DNA of 64,000 nucleotides from assembly GCF_900182645.1 (NCBI RefSeq), contig NZ_FXTA01000004.1, positions 248,001 to 312,000 on the forward strand. Direction: 5' to 3'. The notes beneath the pieces were generated by a model. The model saw nothing but the letters and a program-made list of their open reading frames with translations. It had not been told where the DNA came from and ran no database searches. The position numbers were made by a program, and so were the translations under genes. Below are positions 1-6,305 of this stretch, piece by piece (position 1 is the first letter of the stretch; every line of letters starts with the position of its first letter). The DNA is from Flavobacterium resistens (lineage in GTDB: Bacteria; Bacteroidota; Bacteroidia; Flavobacteriales; Flavobacteriaceae).

Positions 1-105
1 AACAAATAATACTTTTTTCATACCTTTTTTATTTGATTTTTGTGCCAATGCAGAAATGCTTGTGGCTGTAATTGCAATTATTGCGAGTAGTGCTATTTTT
101 TTCAT
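1..105 (-). CDS. Secreted protein, N-terminal fragment (runs off the window)
   Basis: Only the first 35 codons are inside the window; translation starts at the ATG complementary to 103-105. The visible residues are a typical signal peptide: two lysines, a hydrophobic stretch LLAIIAITATSISALA, then QKSNKKGMKKVLFV. The final basic-then-hydrophobic stretch resembles the first beta strand of a DJ-1/PfpI-type amidotransferase fold, but too little is visible to name it. It is divergent from the LysR gene, with a -7 box TAAATTTG at 123-130. That arrangement suggests it is a target of that regulator, which is inference only. Confidence 0.6.
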   Translation of the reverse strand, partial: MKKIALLAIIAITATSISALAQKSNKKGMKKVLFV

Positions 106-122
106 AAGATTAAATTTTTTGA

Positions 123-130
123 CAAATTTA
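123..130 (-). promoter_or_regulatory. -7 promoter box of the secreted-protein gene
   Basis: The minus strand reads TAAATTTG here, an exact TAnnTTTG match, about 18 nt before the ATG at 105. No TTG was seen at the expected upstream distance. Confidence 0.5.
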
Positions 131-164
131 CGTCTTAAGTGATATCAGTAAAAATAAAATAAAC

Positions 165-172
165 TATGTTTG
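165..172 (+). promoter_or_regulatory. -7 promoter box of the LysR gene
   Basis: TATGTTTG matches the Bacteroidota TAnnTTTG -7 element, 19 nt before the ATG at 192. It lies about 35 nt from the divergent box at 123-130, so one bound regulator could affect both transcripts. Confidence 0.45.
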
Positions 173-191
173 TTATAAATAAATTTATGTC

Positions 192-1097
192 ATGGTCAAT
201 TTAGAATGGTACAGAACATTTAAGGCAGTCTATAAAAACGGAAATTTTTCGGTTGCCGCAAAAGAGTTATTTATGAGCCAGCCTGCCGTTAGTCAGCAAA
301 TTTCTATGCTTGAAGCGCATGTTGGGAATAAATTATTTGTTCGAAAGTCAAAAGGCGTAGAACCAACGGAATACGCTAAGTTACTGAATAATTTGATAAT
401 AGATGCGTTGGACAGGCTCGAAAGTGTCGAAACCGGTTTCAGGGCAAAGGCAGAAGATGCAAACCGATTAATTTCGATTGGAATTTCAAAACATCTTTTT
501 GACTGTGTTGGAGCTCTTTTAATTTCAAAATTTGATTTGATCGATTTTACTTTTGCAGAAAATGATGAGCTATTTGATTTAGTAAATTCTAAAAAACTTG
601 ATTTTGCGATTACAACAAAACGATTTGACACATTTGATACGGTTTACGAAATTGTTGGTAAAATAAAACTGATATTGGTTGCACCGTCAAGTTTAGATAT
701 AACCGAATTTCGTCAAAGATTAAAAACAGACAATTTTGCCGAAATTGAACAATGGCTGAATGCTCAGAAATGGTACAGTCATGATGCCCGTATTCCTCAC
801 ATAAAATTATTTTGGCTTCATGCTTTTAATAAAAAAAGGCCATCGATGATTCCTAATTATATTATTCCTTCAGAATCAGAAATGCTTAGACTTTTGTCTA
901 AAAATGAGGGTATAGCCGCAACGTGGAATTGTAATGCGAGAAATTATATTAAAGAAAATAAATTGCAATTGGTTTGGAACAGTTTTCATGTGCCAGAAGA
1001 ATTTGTGTATTTATTAGCTCCAAAAAACAATAGTGTAAAGTCGATTTTTGAAGTTATTGAGAAAGAACTTAAATTGTTTTTTGGGAATAGGTTATAG
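192..1097 (+). CDS. LysR-family transcriptional regulator
   Basis: 301 aa, the normal length for the family. Residues 1-60 form the winged helix-turn-helix (WYRTFKAVYKNGNFSVAAKE, then SQPAVSQQISMLE and LFVRKSKGVEPTE). The remainder is the periplasmic-binding-protein-like effector domain. LysR proteins bind DNA as dimers or tetramers and respond to a small-molecule ligand, which cannot be inferred here. The gene is divergent from the signal-peptide gene at 1-105, a common arrangement in which LysR controls its neighbour and itself. The ATG at 192 is preceded by a -7 box at 165-172. Confidence 0.93.
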   Translation: MVNLEWYRTFKAVYKNGNFSVAAKELFMSQPAVSQQISMLEAHVGNKLFVRKSKGVEPTEYAKLLNNLIIDALDRLESVETGFRAKAEDANRLISIGISKHLFDCVGALLISKFDLIDFTFAENDELFDLVNSKKLDFAITTKRFDTFDTVYEIVGKIKLILVAPSSLDITEFRQRLKTDNFAEIEQWLNAQKWYSHDARIPHIKLFWLHAFNKKRPSMIPNYIIPSESEMLRLLSKNEGIAATWNCNARNYIKENKLQLVWNSFHVPEEFVYLLAPKNNSVKSIFEVIEKELKLFFGNRL

Positions 1098-1165
1098 TTT
1101 GATAATGTGTGTTTTATGTTTTTTTTTGTTATTCATAAAACATATGAAAATTCTGCTGTTTTGTT

Positions 1166-1195
1166 TTGATTTTGTTTTGTAAAAAGATAAATTTG
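1166..1195 (+). promoter_or_regulatory. Promoter of the PKD lipoprotein gene (TTG-N19-TAAATTTG)
   Basis: TTG at 1166-1168 and TAAATTTG at 1188-1195 are separated by 19 nt, matching the Bacteroidota -33/-7 pattern. The ATG follows 29 nt after the -7 box. Confidence 0.65.
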
Positions 1196-1223
1196 AGAGA
1201 TGAACCACTAAAAATTTTCAATT

Positions 1224-1577
1224 ATGAAAAAGATTTTGACAATTTCAGTGTTTGCTTTAGTGTTTTTTATTTCTAATTCCTGTAGTAAAGCAGAAGAATC
1301 TATCGTAGATTGTGCTTTCGAAACTGCTAATTCAAAAATACATAATTCTACAGATGCCACTAATCCTAAATTAATGAATTATTCAATTGAATATACCGGG
1401 TCTGGAACTTTACAAAATGTGACATGGACATTTGGGGATGGAAGTACAGGGACTGGTGCCGTCGTTACTCATACTTATGCTGCTGCTGGGACCTATGAAG
1501 CGGTAGCAACTGTTACGGTTAAAAAAGATGGTTCAGAATGTGGTACAACTAAAAAGCGAACTGTTACAGTGAATTAA
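1224..1577 (+). CDS. PKD-domain lipoprotein
   Basis: 117 aa. The N-terminus is a lipoprotein signal (MKKILTISVFALVFFISNSC, lipid-attachment Cys20). Residues 48-117 form one PKD-type immunoglobulin-like fold with the diagnostic WTFGDGSTGTG and HTYAAAGTYEAVATVTV strands. PKD domains are surface binding or spacing modules; with no catalytic domain, a structural or adhesive role at the membrane surface is the most that can be said. It has its own promoter and ends before a perfect 20-bp inverted-repeat terminator. It is a stand-alone transcription unit convergent with nadD. Confidence 0.85.
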   Translation: MKKILTISVFALVFFISNSCSKAEESIVDCAFETANSKIHNSTDATNPKLMNYSIEYTGSGTLQNVTWTFGDGSTGTGAVVTHTYAAAGTYEAVATVTVKKDGSECGTTKKRTVTVN

Positions 1578-1590
1578 TGCTAAAGCATAA

Positions 1591-1635
1591 AAATAAATAT
1601 GGCCTGATTTTTTTTAAATCAGGCCATATTTATTT
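1591..1635. terminator. Bidirectional terminator between the PKD gene and nadD
   Basis: Perfect 20-bp inverted repeat (1591-1610 and 1616-1635, centred on ggcctgattt) with a five-T loop. A/T-rich flanks serve both directions. It overlaps the last codons of nadD. Confidence 0.85.
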
Positions 1636-2211
1636 TTTATAAAAATTATTGTGGTCAATATATTCCCAAACTTTTGGAGGAAGTAAAGGCTGAATATTTT
1701 TTCCTTCTTTAATGTTGTTTCTAATAAAAGTCGAGGAAATTTCTACAATAGGCGCATCAATTACATGAATTTTCGGATGTGATTTTAATTCGGTGTTTTC
1801 AGGTTCATCAGAAATTCTTGGATACACATAAATATCATGATTTTCAAGAATTACTTCATAATTTCTCCATTTATGAAACGTTTTCAGATTGTCTTCACCC
1901 ATAATTAATGAAAACTCATGATTTGGATATTTTTCCTGTAAATGAGCGAGCGTGATTACGGTATAACTCGGCTGAGGCAATTTAAACTCAATATCCGATG
2001 GTTTTATCTTTGGATAATCTTCTGTTGCCAGAAAAACCATTTGCAAGCGTTGTTGATCGTCTAATAAAGTCGTTTTCTTTTTTAACGGATTATGTGGTGT
2101 AACGACCATCCAAATCTGATCTAAATCTGCAAACTCAGCCATATGATTGGCAATTATCAAATGACCAACATGGATGGGATTATATGTTCCGAAATAAAGA
2201 CCTATTTTCAT
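1630..2211 (-). CDS. nadD: Nicotinate-nucleotide adenylyltransferase NadD
   Basis: 193 aa, usual length. NadD transfers AMP from ATP to nicotinate mononucleotide, giving deamido-NAD in NAD biosynthesis. The nucleotidyltransferase signature GTYNPIHVGH is at residues 8-17 and ISSTFIR at 158-164. Both are the ATP-binding motifs of the family. The gene is downstream of gmk in the same direction, with the four-helix-bundle gene between them. In many Bacteroidota yicC, gmk and nadD are adjacent, so the small gene looks like an insertion into this cluster. Confidence 0.96.
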   Translation of the reverse strand: MKIGLYFGTYNPIHVGHLIIANHMAEFADLDQIWMVVTPHNPLKKKTTLLDDQQRLQMVFLATEDYPKIKPSDIEFKLPQPSYTVITLAHLQEKYPNHEFSLIMGEDNLKTFHKWRNYEVILENHDIYVYPRISDEPENTELKSHPKIHVIDAPIVEISSTFIRNNIKEGKNIQPLLPPKVWEYIDHNNFYKK

Positions 2212-2224
2212 AGTTATAGTAACT

Positions 2225-2247
2225 AGTAATTAGTGAAGCGTGATTAG
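2225..2247. repeat. Left inverted repeat flanking the four-helix-bundle gene
   Basis: 23 nt that match the reverse complement of 2618-2640 at 19 of 23 positions. The core is agtaattagt. Related words occur again at 33971-34054. It overlaps the last codon of the four-helix gene and lies 13 nt before the nadD start. Confidence 0.6.
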
Positions 2248-2609
2248 TCTTTTAGCGTTTTTGAAAAAGCATTAATCATTTTTGATTCTTCTTCAATTTG
2301 ATTTAGTATTTCTTTATAAAGAGTTTGATTGGTTATGAAACCAAGGTCATTTGCAATTAGTAATTGCGTCTCAATTTCAAATAATGAACCTCTTGATATG
2401 TTTAGAAAATGACTAAAAGATTTATCTGTATTGCGGCCATAACCCTCCGCTATGTTTGATGGAATTGAAACGGATGCTCTTTTTAACTGACTTGTTAAAG
2501 CGTATAATTCTTCTTGAGGAAATGATTTTACTAACTGATAAATTAGAGAAACGATTTTAATTCCTTTTTGCCAAACTAATAAATCTTTATATGATTTTAT
2601 ATTGCTCAT
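2244..2609 (-). CDS. Four-helix-bundle protein (S23/23S rRNA intervening-sequence family)
   Basis: 121 aa and entirely alpha-helical in character. It has the family pattern: YKDLLVWQKG near the N-terminus, LTSQLKRASVSIPSNIAEG in the middle and SLFEIETQLLIANDLG later. Members occur inside 23S rRNA intervening sequences and as stand-alone genes scattered through Bacteroidota genomes; no enzymatic role is established. It sits between gmk and nadD and is bracketed by 23-nt imperfect inverted repeats (2225-2247 and 2618-2640). That suggests acquisition as a small cassette, which is inference. Confidence 0.9.
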   Translation of the reverse strand: MSNIKSYKDLLVWQKGIKIVSLIYQLVKSFPQEELYALTSQLKRASVSIPSNIAEGYGRNTDKSFSHFLNISRGSLFEIETQLLIANDLGFITNQTLYKEILNQIEEESKMINAFSKTLKD

Positions 2610-2617
2610 TTTTTAAG

Positions 2618-2640
2618 CTAATGACTATTTACTAATTACT
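2618..2640. repeat. Right inverted repeat flanking the four-helix-bundle gene
   Basis: Partner of 2225-2247 (19 of 23 matches after reverse complementing). It overlaps the gmk stop codon. Confidence 0.6.
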
Positions 2641-3211
2641 TTTTAGAAACGAAGTCTTTCACCAACTGATAAGCTTCTTCCTTAGCAGTATCTAAATCGT
2701 AGTTTTTAATAATAGTATCAAATTGAGGCGCTGTTGCTAATTCAACAGAAGCTTTAGCAATTCGCATATTGATTTTGTCATCACTCTCTGTTGATCTTTG
2801 TTTTAAGCGGCGTTTAAGTTCGTCAACACTTGGAGGTTTTACAAAAACAGCTAAAGTTTGTTCTGGAAATTTATGTTTGATACGAAGACCGCCGGCAACA
2901 TCAATATCAAAAATCACATTTTTTCCTAAAGCCCAGATTCTTTCGATTTCGGCTTTCAAAGTTCCATAGAAATTATCTCGGTAAACTTCTTCCCATTCCA
3001 GGAATTCTTCTGCTTTAATGTGTTTTTTGAATTGTTCCAGCGAAATAAAATAATAATCTTTTCCGTGTTCTTCTTCTCCGCGTGGGTCGCGTGAAGCCGC
3101 TGAGATTGAAAATTCTAAGTTTAAATCTTCTTTCCCTAGTAAATGTTTTACTATAGTTGTTTTTCCTGATCCTGAAGGTGCTGAAAAAACAATTAATTTT
3201 CCTTTGTTCAT
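2636..3211 (-). CDS. gmk: Guanylate kinase
   Basis: 191 aa. It phosphorylates GMP to GDP with ATP. The P-loop is SAPSGSGKTT at residues 10-19, followed by the GMP-binding segment SAASRDPRGEEEHGKDYYF and the lid-region arginines RRLKQRSTES. Length is typical of bacterial Gmk. The gene lies downstream of yicC, separated by about 130 nt of repeat-rich DNA, and upstream of the four-helix gene and nadD. Confidence 0.97.
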   Translation of the reverse strand: MNKGKLIVFSAPSGSGKTTIVKHLLGKEDLNLEFSISAASRDPRGEEEHGKDYYFISLEQFKKHIKAEEFLEWEEVYRDNFYGTLKAEIERIWALGKNVIFDIDVAGGLRIKHKFPEQTLAVFVKPPSVDELKRRLKQRSTESDDKINMRIAKASVELATAPQFDTIIKNYDLDTAKEEAYQLVKDFVSKK

Positions 3212-3341
3212 TGTGTATGCTTTAGGCTTTAAGCAATACGCTTTAAGCTTTTATTTATGCTTTAAGCTTTAAGGCGGTAAGCCTTAGGCTTTATTTTAAT
3301 GTCGTTTTAGCTTATAGCGTATTGCTTAAAGCTTAAAGCGC
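3212..3341. repeat. Repeat-rich palindromic spacer between yicC and gmk
   Basis: About 130 nt built from near-copies of gctttaagc in both orientations; for example gctttaagcaatacgcttta faces tagcgtattgcttaaagc. The RNA could fold into long hairpins. It is one of several word-based palindromes in this window and contains no gene. Confidence 0.7.
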
Positions 3342-4202
3342 TTATAAAACGTTCAATACTTGCTCTTTAATCTTCTCCAATTCATCTTTCATCATCACAA
3401 CCAATTTCTGCATTTGAGCATGATTCGATTTTGAACCCATTGTATTGATTTCACGCCCCATTTCCTGAGTGATGAAACCAAGTTTGCGCCCGTTAGCTTC
3501 AGTTCCGTTTAAAGTTTCAAGGAAATAGTCCAAATGATTCGTTAAACGCACTTTTTCTTCAGTAATATCTAATTTTTCTAAATAGTAGATTAATTCCTGT
3601 TCAAAACGATTTTCATCGACATTTACTTGTAATTCTGAAATAGCAGTTTGCAGACGGTCTTTGATAGCTTGTACACGTTCCGGATCAAGTGCTAAGGCGT
3701 CATCCATATATTGACGAATATTTCCAATTCGTAAGTTGAATTCCTTTTCAAGAGATGCTCCTTCGTCTTTTCTAAAACTTAAAATGTTCTGGAGTGCTTC
3801 GTCAATTGTAACCTGAATTTGTTCCCAATCATTTTCGTCAATTTCCTCACGTTCTGTTTTTAATGTATCTGGCATACGAACAGCCATTTTCATCAATTCT
3901 GTCACGTCAGCATCAGGATAAACTTCTTGCAATTGCGCGATATAATTTTTTACGACAGGAACATTTACTTTAGTTGAAGTTTGTTCAGCGGTACTTTCAA
4001 TATAAATACCGAAATCTATTTTACCTCTTTCAAGTTTGGTCGAAATCAAAGTTCTTAAACCTAATTCCATTTCGCGATAAAGCGACGGCATTCGCACGTT
4101 TAGATCAAGACCTTTGCTGTTTAGAGATTTTACTTCAACCGTAATTTTTTTTGTAGGCAATTGCAAAGAAGCTTTGCCAAACCCTGTCATAGATTGTATC
4201 AT
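3342..4202 (-). CDS. YicC family endoribonuclease-like protein
   Basis: 286 aa, full length. The start MIQSMTGFGKA is the family hallmark, and the C-terminal half carries the charged segment GFITQEMGREINTMGSKSN typical of the DUF1732 region. E. coli YicC is a reported endoribonuclease acting in small-RNA turnover; here the role is inferred from family membership. A -7 box TATCTTTG at 4222-4229 lies 19 nt upstream, so it probably begins the yicC-gmk-(four-helix)-nadD transcription unit. Confidence 0.92.
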   Translation of the reverse strand: MIQSMTGFGKASLQLPTKKITVEVKSLNSKGLDLNVRMPSLYREMELGLRTLISTKLERGKIDFGIYIESTAEQTSTKVNVPVVKNYIAQLQEVYPDADVTELMKMAVRMPDTLKTEREEIDENDWEQIQVTIDEALQNILSFRKDEGASLEKEFNLRIGNIRQYMDDALALDPERVQAIKDRLQTAISELQVNVDENRFEQELIYYLEKLDITEEKVRLTNHLDYFLETLNGTEANGRKLGFITQEMGREINTMGSKSNHAQMQKLVVMMKDELEKIKEQVLNVL

Positions 4203-4221
4203 ATAATTGAGTATAAAGGCG

Positions 4222-4229
4222 CAAAGATA
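4222..4229 (-). promoter_or_regulatory. -7 promoter box of yicC
   Basis: The minus strand reads TATCTTTG followed by C, a strong form of the flavobacterial -7 element, 19 nt before the yicC ATG. No clear -33 TTG was seen. Confidence 0.55.
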
Positions 4230-4295
4230 ATTAAAAGTTTGCTGCTTTGTGTTCTAAATTGTTAATCAGTTTCGTACAGGAAGGTTTTTATTTTC

Positions 4296-4643
4296 TTACG
4301 ATAATGCTTTGATAACTTCAGCAACATTTTTTTGGCTGTTGCCAATGTAAATTTTGCCGTCAATTATAAAAACCGGACGACTTAAAAAAGTGTAATGTTC
4401 CAGAATATATTTTTTAAAATCAGCTTCCGTTAGATTTTTGTTTTTTAAATCCATTGATTTGTACAATTGTGCTTTCTTGCTAAATAAAAGTTCATAGCTT
4501 CCAGAGAGTTTGTACATTTCTTCAAGTTCCGTTTCCGTAATCGGATTTTGTCTGATGTCTTGAAAAACCAAATTGTTTTCCGGCAAGCTTTTGATGATTT
4601 TGCGACAAGTATCGCAAGAAGCTAAGTAATATATTTTGTTCAT
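4296..4643 (-). CDS. ArsC/Spx-family thioredoxin-fold protein
   Basis: 115 aa, the usual size of the ArsC/YffB/Spx family. The N-terminus has a CxxC pair in YLASCDTCRKII (Cys10 and Cys13). RPVFIIDGKIYIGN matches the conserved cis-proline region of the fold. Classical arsenate reductases have one catalytic Cys and defined arginines; the CDTC pair and lack of ars neighbours favour a Spx/YffB-like redox protein. Substrate unknown. It is a single gene divergent from the DinB-like gene. Confidence 0.85.
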   Translation of the reverse strand: MNKIYYLASCDTCRKIIKSLPENNLVFQDIRQNPITETELEEMYKLSGSYELLFSKKAQLYKSMDLKNKNLTEADFKKYILEHYTFLSRPVFIIDGKIYIGNSQKNVAEVIKALS

Positions 4644-4722
4644 TTTTTGTGAATTTTGTTAGAATGCAAAGAAAATCCATTTAAAGCTTAAAATTGATTA
4701 ATTTTAGAAAAAAAATATAATT

Positions 4723-5178
4723 ATGAACTCAGTTTTTGAAGTACACAAAACCATTAGAGAAAATCTTTTGAAGGTTTTAGACAATCATTCATTAGAGCAA
4801 TTAAATAAAATTCCGGAGGGATTTAGTAATAATCTGATTTGGAATATTGCACATTGTGTGTCATCACAGCAAGTTTTGGTTTATAAATTGTCAGGTTTGC
4901 CAACATTTGTTTCTGAAGAATTTATTGCGAAGTACAAAAAAGGCACAAAACCCGAAGGTGACGTTTCGCAAGCCGAAGTTGATGAAATCAGGAATTTGCT
5001 TTCGGCTACTTTAACGCAAACAGAAAAAGATTTTGAAGCAAATATTTTTGTTAGTTACAATGAATATTTAACCAGCATGGGATTTACATTACGCAATGTT
5101 GAAGATGCTTTGAATTTTAATAATTATCACGAAGGCATTCACACCGGAATTGTGTGGAGCATTAGAAAATTTGTTTAA
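4723..5178 (+). CDS. DinB-like (DinB_2) metal-binding protein
   Basis: 151 aa four-helix bundle. The helix motif LIWNIAHCVSSQQVLVYKLSG and the C-terminal NNYHEGIHTGIVWSIRK carry histidines expected to form the divalent-metal site of the DinB/YfiT superfamily. Members include thiol-S-transferases that use bacillithiol or mycothiol, but many have no known substrate. The gene is monocistronic and ends just before a strong hairpin terminator at 5182-5210 shared with the convergent RlpA-like gene. Confidence 0.85.
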   Translation: MNSVFEVHKTIRENLLKVLDNHSLEQLNKIPEGFSNNLIWNIAHCVSSQQVLVYKLSGLPTFVSEEFIAKYKKGTKPEGDVSQAEVDEIRNLLSATLTQTEKDFEANIFVSYNEYLTSMGFTLRNVEDALNFNNYHEGIHTGIVWSIRKFV

Positions 5179-5181
5179 ACG

Positions 5182-5210
5182 AAAAAATCCTGCATTAAGC
5201 AGGATTTTTT
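5182..5210. terminator. Bidirectional terminator
   Basis: Arms aaaaaatcctgc (5182-5193) and gcaggatttttt (5199-5210) with loop attaa. It lies between the convergent DinB-like and RlpA-like genes. Confidence 0.9.
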
Positions 5211-5212
5211 AT

Positions 5213-5695
5213 TTATTCTATAATAGTTTCAATTGTTACTTTCATAGCACCCGCACCTTTACTTTTTGTAATCTCCATAAAAGCTCTTTTTGAAAGATCT
5301 ATTTCACGGGTTTTTACAAAAGGACCACGATCGGTGATTTTTACAATTACAAACTTTCCATTGGCTTCGTTTGTTACTTTAACACGTGTCCCGAAAGGAA
5401 GTTTTTTGTGTGCGGCTGTATATTTGCTATTATTAAAACGGCTTCCATCAGCGGTTTTTTTACCATTAAAACGATCTGCATAGTAGGAGGCATGAGCGTT
5501 TTTTTTGTAGGTTTTCAATTTTAATCCTTTGTCCGTAAAAACGGAGTCTGTTGGCAGTGGAATTAAATTTGGTTTTGTCAGGGTGTCTTGGGCCTTTGGC
5601 TCAATTACTGGCTTGGTTTGGCTTATAACGTAGGTAAAACAACTTATAAAAGCTGCCGTAAGCATTGTGAGTATATAGTTTTTCTTATTTCTCAT
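5213..5695 (-). CDS. Septal ring lytic transglycosylase RlpA-family protein
   Basis: 160 aa with an N-terminal hydrophobic signal segment (residues 7-25). The C-terminal half is the RlpA double-psi beta-barrel: HASYYADRFNGKKTADG, then LPFGTRVKVTNEANGK, and ITDRGPFVKTREIDLSKRA. In Gram-negatives RlpA cleaves peptide-free glycan strands at the septum; there is no SPOR domain here. Activity is inferred from the family. It is flanked by terminators on both sides and is therefore monocistronic. Confidence 0.9.
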   Translation of the reverse strand: MRNKKNYILTMLTAAFISCFTYVISQTKPVIEPKAQDTLTKPNLIPLPTDSVFTDKGLKLKTYKKNAHASYYADRFNGKKTADGSRFNNSKYTAAHKKLPFGTRVKVTNEANGKFVIVKITDRGPFVKTREIDLSKRAFMEITKSKGAGAMKVTIETIIE

Positions 5696-5746
5696 GGGTT
5701 ATTTTTTTCAGACTTGGGGAGTTTGTACAAATAATATGCCATTATA

Positions 5747-5776
5747 AAAAAAGTCCTACAAATTTAGGACTTTTTT
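5747..5776. terminator. Hairpin terminator downstream of the 4-TM protein gene
   Basis: Arms aaaaaagtccta (5747-5758) and taggactttttt (5765-5776). It lies just beyond the stop codon of the minus-strand membrane-protein gene. Confidence 0.88.
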
Positions 5777-5777
5777 A

Positions 5778-6200
5778 TTAGAACCAAAGGTTCCATGGAA
5801 TTCTGCTTAAAATAAGCAATAAACCTAAACCATAAAAAATAGCAAACGTCTTAAACTTTGCTTCGCTATTGATTAGTTTTTTATGTTTAGACCATCCGAT
5901 AGTAATCAGAATGATAGCTATAATATTGATAAGAGGGTGTTCAAGTGATGTAAGTCTAAGTTCAGCATTAGACATTTGCCCGAAAGCTGCTTTCCCTAAA
6001 GGAGATACAAAGTAAAGAATAAGACCAATCAATAATTGTGTGTGAGTTCCAATTAAGGCAAATAACGAAATTTTGCGGTCTTTGGCAGTAAATTCTTTTT
6101 TAGAATTGAGGCCAATTAGCGCATTCACGACAGCAACTAAAAGAAGCAATAATGCTAAGTAAGCCCAGCCCGAGTGAAGTTCTTTTAAAAAATGATCCAT
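5778..6200 (-). CDS. Small four-helix integral membrane protein, function unknown
   Basis: 140 aa. Four hydrophobic segments are visible: about residues 11-30, 44-66, 90-105 and 119-137. Histidines lie near the membrane faces (HSGWAYL, GTHTQLLIG, EHPLINI). Bacteroidota homologues are sometimes labelled cytochrome b-like because of such histidines, but nothing here proves haem binding. It has its own -7 box (6223-6230) and a terminator on each side. No function is proposed. Confidence 0.8.
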   Translation of the reverse strand: MDHFLKELHSGWAYLALLLLLVAVVNALIGLNSKKEFTAKDRKISLFALIGTHTQLLIGLILYFVSPLGKAAFGQMSNAELRLTSLEHPLINIIAIILITIGWSKHKKLINSEAKFKTFAIFYGLGLLLILSRIPWNLWF

Positions 6201-6222
6201 AAATTATGTTTTTTGTTTTAAA

Positions 6223-6230
6223 CAAATATA
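6223..6230 (-). promoter_or_regulatory. -7 promoter box of the 4-TM gene
   Basis: The minus strand reads TATATTTG 22 nt before the ATG at 6200, directly after the TonB-receptor terminator. Confidence 0.5.
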
Positions 6231-6248
6231 GAAAAAAAGGCCATAAAA

Positions 6249-6282
6249 AAAACGGCATTAAACTAAAAGTCAATGCCGTTTT
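6249..6282. terminator. Terminator of the TonB-dependent receptor gene
   Basis: Arms aaaacggcatt (6249-6259) and aatgccgtttt (6272-6282) with a 12-nt loop, located 24 nt after the receptor stop codon. Confidence 0.85.
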
Positions 6283-6305
6283 ATTATTTATTAAGATTCT
6301 AAATT

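Noticed and set aside
2244-2609. Four-helix-bundle gene as the accessory protein (Avd) of a diversity-generating retroelement
   Set aside because: No reverse transcriptase or template/variable repeat pair is nearby; the sequence fits the S23 family.
4296-4643. True arsenate reductase in an arsenic resistance locus
   Set aside because: No ars regulator, pump or other resistance gene is adjacent, and the CDTC pair points to the Spx/YffB side of the family.
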